In this document: piece by piece, positions 52,165 through 55,684 of the stretch | How positions within the stretch are numbered: position 1 is the stretch's first letter | How the letters are laid out: every line of letters begins with the position of its first letter | Assembly: GCA_902776185.1 (NCBI GenBank) | Contig: CACYPH010000012.1 | Span: 1 to 55,684 of the forward strand | Reading direction: 5' to 3' | DNA: 55,684 bases | Source of the DNA: an uncultured Ruminococcus sp. | GTDB lineage: Bacteria > Bacillota > Clostridia > Oscillospirales > Acutalibacteraceae | Program-made: the position numbers and the translations under genes | Notes under the pieces: model-generated | What the model was told of the DNA's origin: nothing | Databases searched by the model: none | What the model saw: the letters and a program-made list of their open reading frames with translations, nothing else

Positions 52165-52204
52165 AAATCCCCGCAGGGAAATAGCTTCCCGCGGGGATTT
52201 TTTG
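52165..52204. terminator. bidirectional terminator at the prophage edge
   Basis: AAATCCCCGC (52165-52174) pairs with GCGGGGATTT (52191-52200), with an inner GGGA/TCCC stem and T tracts on both strands. Confidence 0.85.
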
Positions 52205-52208
52205 CGTT

Positions 52209-52427
52209 TTAATCACTGTTTAAGTCATTTGGTTTGTAGACAAGCAGCTCCGACAAATCGCATCCAAGTACGTCGCATATCCTATCAAGATGTTCCAAAT
52301 TCACACGGACAGCAAATTCATTGTAGATCTCGTTGATCGTCGCCGGACGAATCCCCGTTTTACGCGACAACTCAATCTGTGACATTCGCCTTTCGCCTAG
52401 TAATGTAGATAACTTAATTCGTATCAT
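52209..52427 (-). CDS. XRE/Cro-type transcriptional regulator
   Basis: 72-residue single helix-turn-helix protein: MSQIELSRKTGIRPATINEIY forms the HTH (about 15-35), followed by the typical LDRICDVLGCDLSELL helix pair. No sensor domain, so Cro-like or antitoxin-like. The start codon lies inside an 11-bp motif repeated near the methylase gene, and a flanking inverted repeat suggests self-repression. Ribosome binding site is weak. AT-rich compared with the host genes; part of the prophage end. Confidence 0.88.
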   Translation of the reverse strand: MIRIKLSTLLGERRMSQIELSRKTGIRPATINEIYNEFAVRVNLEHLDRICDVLGCDLSELLVYKPNDLNSD

Positions 52428-52463
52428 AATAACGCACCGTGTACAATAATAACATGGAGCGTT
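52425..52463. promoter_or_regulatory. operator region of the XRE gene
   Basis: AACGCACC (52431-52438) and GGAGCGTT (52456-52463) form an inverted repeat with one mismatch. CATAATAACGC (52425-52435) recurs inverted as GCGTTATTATG at 53293-53303, upstream of the methylase gene. Confidence 0.5.
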
Positions 52464-52506
52464 AATTAAATCCTGTTTTTGTAATTTCTATACGAATATT
52501 GTAATT

Positions 52507-53265
52507 TTAATAGTTGGTTATAATCAACTCTTTATATTTTGGCAATGGCTTTGATGGTAAAGAATTGTTCCGATCAACCCCGATCATATTGAAGTCATAG
52601 TATAATTCTCGCACCAGCTCGCAGTCATTATAAGACAAAATAAACTTGCCTTTAATTCGCTTTAAACACTCATTTAACCGGATATGATCTGCTTCTCCAA
52701 AGCTGCTATACTTCCGATTATAGTATTGTTCAGAGCCAACGTAAGGCGGGTCTACATAGAAGATAGCGTCAGGGCGATCATAGGTGTTTATAAGATCCTC
52801 GCAGTCTCTGTTCTCTATGATAACATCCCTTAATCGTTCCTGATAAAGCGGTAATAAATCAATCAAGTTGTACGGCTTAGAGGGGGTTGTGGCGAATGAA
52901 TGCCTATTACAGCCAAAGCTGCAGCGAATCAAATATAAGTAACGCGCAGCCCGTTGAATATCCGTCATCGGGGTATTTGCATTGAAATTGTTTCGGAAAT
53001 CAGTGAATAACTCACGAGACTGTAACCAGTCCATTTCATTTTGAAGCTCAGAACAGTGATATTTGATTTGTTGGTAGAGGTTGATCAGGTCACCGTCAAT
53101 GTCATTAAACACTTCCATTTGACCTTTGATCTGTTCCTTGCCAAACAAGATCCAACCAGCACCACCGCATACTTCTATATAGCGGGTGCATTCAGAAGGC
53201 AGTAACGGAATAATGTACTTTTTCAGCTGGCTTTTGCCTCCGATCCAGCCGATAAAACTTCTCAT
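52507..53265 (-). CDS. phage-type DNA adenine methylase (D12 class)
   Basis: 252-residue N6-adenine methyltransferase. SAM-binding motif I reads FIGWIGGKSQLKKY at the N-terminus, EVCGGAGWILFGKE is the second conserved block, and the catalytic motif IV is FYVDPPYVG around residue 170. Such Dam-like enzymes usually modify GATC and in phages protect the genome from host restriction; specificity is inferred. No restriction partner is adjacent. GGAG precedes the ATG. Markedly AT-rich next to its neighbours, a moron-like gene between the lysis module and the regulator. Confidence 0.92.
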   Translation of the reverse strand: MRSFIGWIGGKSQLKKYIIPLLPSECTRYIEVCGGAGWILFGKEQIKGQMEVFNDIDGDLINLYQQIKYHCSELQNEMDWLQSRELFTDFRNNFNANTPMTDIQRAARYLYLIRCSFGCNRHSFATTPSKPYNLIDLLPLYQERLRDVIIENRDCEDLINTYDRPDAIFYVDPPYVGSEQYYNRKYSSFGEADHIRLNECLKRIKGKFILSYNDCELVRELYYDFNMIGVDRNNSLPSKPLPKYKELIITNY

Positions 53266-53349
53266 ATAATCATCTCCATAATAGTATTAGGGGCGTTATT
53301 ATGGAACGTGATTATTTCAAAGGCTTATTTACACTGAGAGAGGTGCTGA

Positions 53350-54171
53350 TTATTTCGCGCCGGTCAGCTTCTTCCACGTCGCCGCGCCTACAATTCCGTC
53401 AGCCGTCAAACCATTTTTCTTTTGGAATTGGCGGACAGCGTAGTCGGTATTGGCGTCGAATTTGCTGTTGATCGTCAGCTCCTTGCCATCCTTGCCCTTA
53501 TACTGAATATCCCGCAGAAGTCTTTGCAACATCTTGACCTGCGCGGGTACGTTGGTATAGCCCGACAGCGCAAGATAGTTGAATGTCAGCGTAGCTGTTT
53601 CTGTTTTCTTTGCGGTGGTCACTGTTGTCCCTCCCAACTGCTTGTTAACCTCTGCCGCGATCTGCGGATGGAGATTGTAGAGGTAATCCCCGGGACACGC
53701 CTTATTTGCAGCAAACCATCGGTGAACGGTCATGACCAGCTCGTCAGACTTCGGCTGATAATTCAGCGACTTGCTCTTGTCACCGAACCAGATCAGCTTC
53801 TTCTTACCGTTGCGGCGGCAGATGTCAACGAGCAACTTGATCAGCGCATTATACGCTTTCTCTGTCACCCGGTACGGCTCAAAGGTATCGCTCGCGACCT
53901 CGATGGTGATCGCGCGGTTATCATTGTCATAGCTCGACGTACACCACGAGCGGTACGATTCCGGCAGATACTGACCGATGCTGCCGTCAAAGCCGACGCC
54001 GTAATTGGACGACGCCTCATATCCCGCACTCGCAAACATATTCCCGAGGCTCGATGCGTACACCTGACCGACCACACAATGAACAGAAACGCGCGTCAGC
54101 GAATAGATACGCTTGCCGGAGTGGTTCGGGGACGGTACGACGACCGATACCAATTTACTGTCAGCTATCAT
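53350..54171 (-). CDS. phage endolysin: N-acetylmuramoyl-L-alanine amidase with peptidoglycan-binding domain
   Basis: 273 residues. The amidase_2-type domain (about 1-180) has zinc ligands in VSVHCVVGQ and the later HRWFAANKACPGDYLY motif with the third ligand and catalytic residues. The C-terminal domain (about 200-270) is a PG_binding_1 repeat with FDANTDYAVRQFQKKNGLTADG. It cleaves the peptide from the glycan at lysis. No signal peptide, so a holin is needed, and two candidates lie just upstream. The ATG overlaps the end of the small ORF before it. Confidence 0.92.
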   Translation of the reverse strand: MIADSKLVSVVVPSPNHSGKRIYSLTRVSVHCVVGQVYASSLGNMFASAGYEASSNYGVGFDGSIGQYLPESYRSWCTSSYDNDNRAITIEVASDTFEPYRVTEKAYNALIKLLVDICRRNGKKKLIWFGDKSKSLNYQPKSDELVMTVHRWFAANKACPGDYLYNLHPQIAAEVNKQLGGTTVTTAKKTETATLTFNYLALSGYTNVPAQVKMLQRLLRDIQYKGKDGKELTINSKFDANTDYAVRQFQKKNGLTADGIVGAATWKKLTGAK

Positions 54172-54259
54172 CTTCGGGGTCCCCCTTGTTGTCAGAGAGA
54201 TTCTCGTATGTAGCTTCTGTTACCTGCTCGCCGTCAGGCATGGGTGCAAAGTCGGTCAT
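54161..54259 (-). CDS. 32-residue acidic phage protein
   Basis: ATG at 54259 follows GGAGG with 7-nt spacing. The frame gives 32 codons, starting MTDFAPMPDGEQVTEATYEN, rich in Asp and Glu, without membrane segment. It overlaps the holin stop by 4 bp and the endolysin start by 11 bp, so it is embedded in the lysis operon with every sign of coupled translation. Similar tiny ORFs follow holins in Firmicutes phages. Function unknown. Confidence 0.65.
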   Translation of the reverse strand: MTDFAPMPDGEQVTEATYENLSDNKGDPEDDS

Positions 54260-54462
54260 CGTCTTTCCTCCAGTTCAGGCAGACCCGCGACAGACATCAG
54301 CAGGGAAACGATTCCCGCAAGTCCGGCTGCGGACGCAACGACAGCCCAATTGACATCAGAGATTAGCGCAGAGGCTCCGATCGCGCCGATGGCGGTCTGT
54401 GCAACAGTTTTGATTGCTCTTTTTCCCGCGGCTATCAGCCATTCTTTGAAATTATACTTCAT
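54256..54462 (-). CDS. phage holin (r1t-type)
   Basis: 68 residues with a basic N-terminus and two hydrophobic stretches (about 18-34 and 38-58), ending in the charged tail LPELEERR. Size, topology and position just before the endolysin fit the r1t-like holin family, which forms membrane lesions to release endolysin. Overlaps the small ORF and starts 4 bp past the preceding gene. Confidence 0.85.
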   Translation of the reverse strand: MKYNFKEWLIAAGKRAIKTVAQTAIGAIGASALISDVNWAVVASAAGLAGIVSLLMSVAGLPELEERR

Positions 54463-54466
54463 AATA

Positions 54467-54850
54467 TCATCCTTTCATTTTTAGCGGTAAGGCGTTGACG
54501 GCTTTCATCAGCTCGTCCAAATCGCCGTTCCCGTTTAATCCGTTGTGATATACCTTGTGCATACTGTTGAGGATCCTGCGATCGTCAAAGTCGATCTTCC
54601 CCTCGGCAATGTAAGCTTGACCAAGGAAGCGAATCCTGTCGTATAAGATAAACTTTAGGGCTTCGCTTTGGTTAGCGTTCTGCTGCTCCATCGCTGTAAG
54701 CCGATCCTCGATGTTCAGCTCCACGTCATCCTTTTTCTTTGCGCGACGGTTTAAGAGCCACATCACTACCCCAAAACCGCCTTGTATCAGCGCGACAATC
54801 GCGCCGCCGGTGAGGAAGGCGATCCATGTTGAATTATCCACTGGAATCAC
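54467..54850 (-). CDS. phage membrane-anchored protein, possible second holin or spanin-like
   Basis: 127 residues: one N-terminal transmembrane helix (about 8-32) with positively charged RRAKKKDD after it, then a coiled-coil-like stretch (ELNIEDRLTAMEQQNANQSE) and a short helical C-terminus. Such proteins precede holins in many Firmicutes phages and are annotated as holin-associated. Exact role not determined. Between the tail-protein gene (3 bp gap) and the holin. Confidence 0.75.
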   Translation of the reverse strand: MIPVDNSTWIAFLTGGAIVALIQGGFGVVMWLLNRRAKKKDDVELNIEDRLTAMEQQNANQSEALKFILYDRIRFLGQAYIAEGKIDFDDRRILNSMHKVYHNGLNGNGDLDELMKAVNALPLKMKG

Positions 54851-54853
54851 CCC

Positions 54854-55684
54854 TTACATTTCCTCGTTGATTGTGATAACAGTCACACCATCTGTGAAGG
54901 TTCCTACACACGAAACGTGCATATAGCCGTCCACGGCATTCGTACCGCCAGTCCACTTGAATGAGTGCAGAATATTATTGGCAGTGTCATAGTCGATGTT
55001 GGTCATATATTCCAAGATATCGGAGCGTTCGGTATATTGTGACCAGTTTGATAGAGTCGCGCGCACGAGGCGCGTATCTGACGCATTCTGAACGTGCATC
55101 GACAAGCCTCCTGATGTTCCCTTCAAAATACCGCCGTAGAAATGCACCACGTCACCCGCCTTGAGATGGATATATCCTACCGCGAACTTATTCGGTACGC
55201 CCGATATACTGCCGTTGTCTTCAACGTTTGATGAATTCCAGCGATAATCTTGTTTGTACCCTGTATCGTTATAAAGCTCGGTTCCACCGATGGCGGCTGT
55301 AGCGTGTAGGATTTGATTAGTATACATCGAAGCCGCGGCCGCTGTGATCACAACCGCGCCGGTGACTTGCGGAATGGAGATAACTCCGTTGTCATAACAA
55401 GATGAGGTGATATCTGTTCCACCCATCGTGATGGATACGGTCGCTCCGCTGAGAGAATAACCGGTATCCGCCGACAGCGTCGCGGTATAGGGCGAATACA
55501 TCGGTGCCTGCGCTTCTCCCGAGAGAGATATGTGCGTCAGGTTCGCTGTGACTGCGGCGTTCCCGTAAGGATTAGTCAGAATCGTAGGCGTGCCGTCGAT
55601 CATCGCCGAGCGGAAAGCGTTGATGGTTTCGATCGGGATACCGAGGGTGATCGCCCACGCAACAACCTTGTCGCGGAGCGTATT
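54854..55684 (-). CDS. phage tail-associated protein, 5' end beyond the window
   Basis: The frame is open to the right edge, so the N-terminus is missing; 276 codons are visible. An internal ATG at 55603 is possible, but the upstream codons (ending ETINAFRSA) read as genuine protein. A repeat-like beta-rich section with YSLSGATVSITMGGTDIT resembles Ig-like/bacterial surface modules, followed by a beta-sandwich receptor-binding-like part. Position just upstream of the lysis cassette fits a tail fibre or baseplate upper protein. Identity is inferred from context. Confidence 0.75.
   Translation of the reverse strand, partial: NTLRDKVVAWAITLGIPIETINAFRSAMIDGTPTILTNPYGNAAVTANLTHISLSGEAQAPMYSPYTATLSADTGYSLSGATVSITMGGTDITSSCYDNGVISIPQVTGAVVITAAAASMYTNQILHATAAIGGTELYNDTGYKQDYRWNSSNVEDNGSISGVPNKFAVGYIHLKAGDVVHFYGGILKGTSGGLSMHVQNASDTRLVRATLSNWSQYTERSDILEYMTNIDYDTANNILHSFKWTGGTNAVDGYMHVSCVGTFTDGVTVITINEEM

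Larger units (their letters stand above)
52209..55684 (-). mobile_element. prophage, lysis-end segment (continues beyond the window)
   Basis: Gene order on the minus strand is tail protein, membrane protein, holin, small ORF, endolysin, adenine methylase, XRE regulator. This is the late end of a tailed phage genome. No integrase or portal gene is in view. The left boundary lies between the terminator at 52165-52204 and the amylase remnant near 52058. Confidence 0.85.

Overview
The window reads as the chromosome of an anaerobic, spore-forming Clostridia bacterium, most likely Ruminococcaceae/Oscillospirales. The evidence is a roughly half-GC genome with Gram-positive ribosome binding sites and consensus sigma-A promoters, a spoVAD sporulation gene, and a dockerin-bearing starch-active protein typical of gut ruminococci. 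No rRNA, tRNA or CRISPR array was seen. The genus assignment is inference.

Layout. 1-300: non-coding, hairpin-rich DNA resembling a structured mobile-element RNA cut by the window edge. 338-2489 (minus): OhrR-type redox regulator, manganese-type CDF exporter and glutathione peroxidase. 2818-4811 (plus): DUF5662 protein, degenerate HD protein and YhcC-like radical SAM protein. 4848-7101 (minus): PTS-IIC-like membrane protein and GT4 glycosyltransferase. 7299-12311 (minus): glycerol operon glpK / GlpA-like / GlpB-like / DUF1667, with a four-helix-bundle gene flanked by inverted repeats placed between glpK and the dehydrogenase. 12423-15855: epimerase, deaminase, Nudix and GNAT genes, and a PPC-domain protein.

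16058-25152 is the most striking region. spoVAD is split in two: its N-terminal 231 codons end at 24461 and its C-terminal 125 codons resume at 16436, on the same strand. The 8,024 bp between carry a large serine recombinase (TnpX type), a TnpW-like small protein, endonuclease IV (nfo) and a four-gene nucleotide-sugar operon. Both junctions share a 7-bp core. Recombination there restores the SpoVAD frame exactly. The element-side arms form a symmetric attP and the gene-side arms a symmetric attB. This is the layout of a skin-like intervening element, here in a forespore gene.

25261-44354 holds two operons of eukaryote-type phospho-signalling genes. The first has a kinase, two PP2C phosphatases and an FHA protein. 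The second has a PASTA kinase, an FHA-FHA-ABC ATPase, its permease, a PP2C and two YkuD-like L,D-transpeptidases. A VanW protein, a large ABC exporter, an alpha/beta hydrolase and a zinc-ribbon membrane protein lie alongside. Together they suggest Ser/Thr phosphorylation controlling envelope assembly. 44588-48486 encodes SbcCD. 48546-50318 encodes an SGNH-like protein and a lipoprotein.

50489-52096 is the 3' remnant of a dockerin alpha-amylase that lacks its catalytic barrel. It ends abruptly at the edge of a prophage (52209 to beyond 55684: XRE regulator, DNA adenine methylase, amidase, a small ORF, two holin-like proteins and a partial tail protein). The window therefore shows two genes apparently broken by integrating elements.
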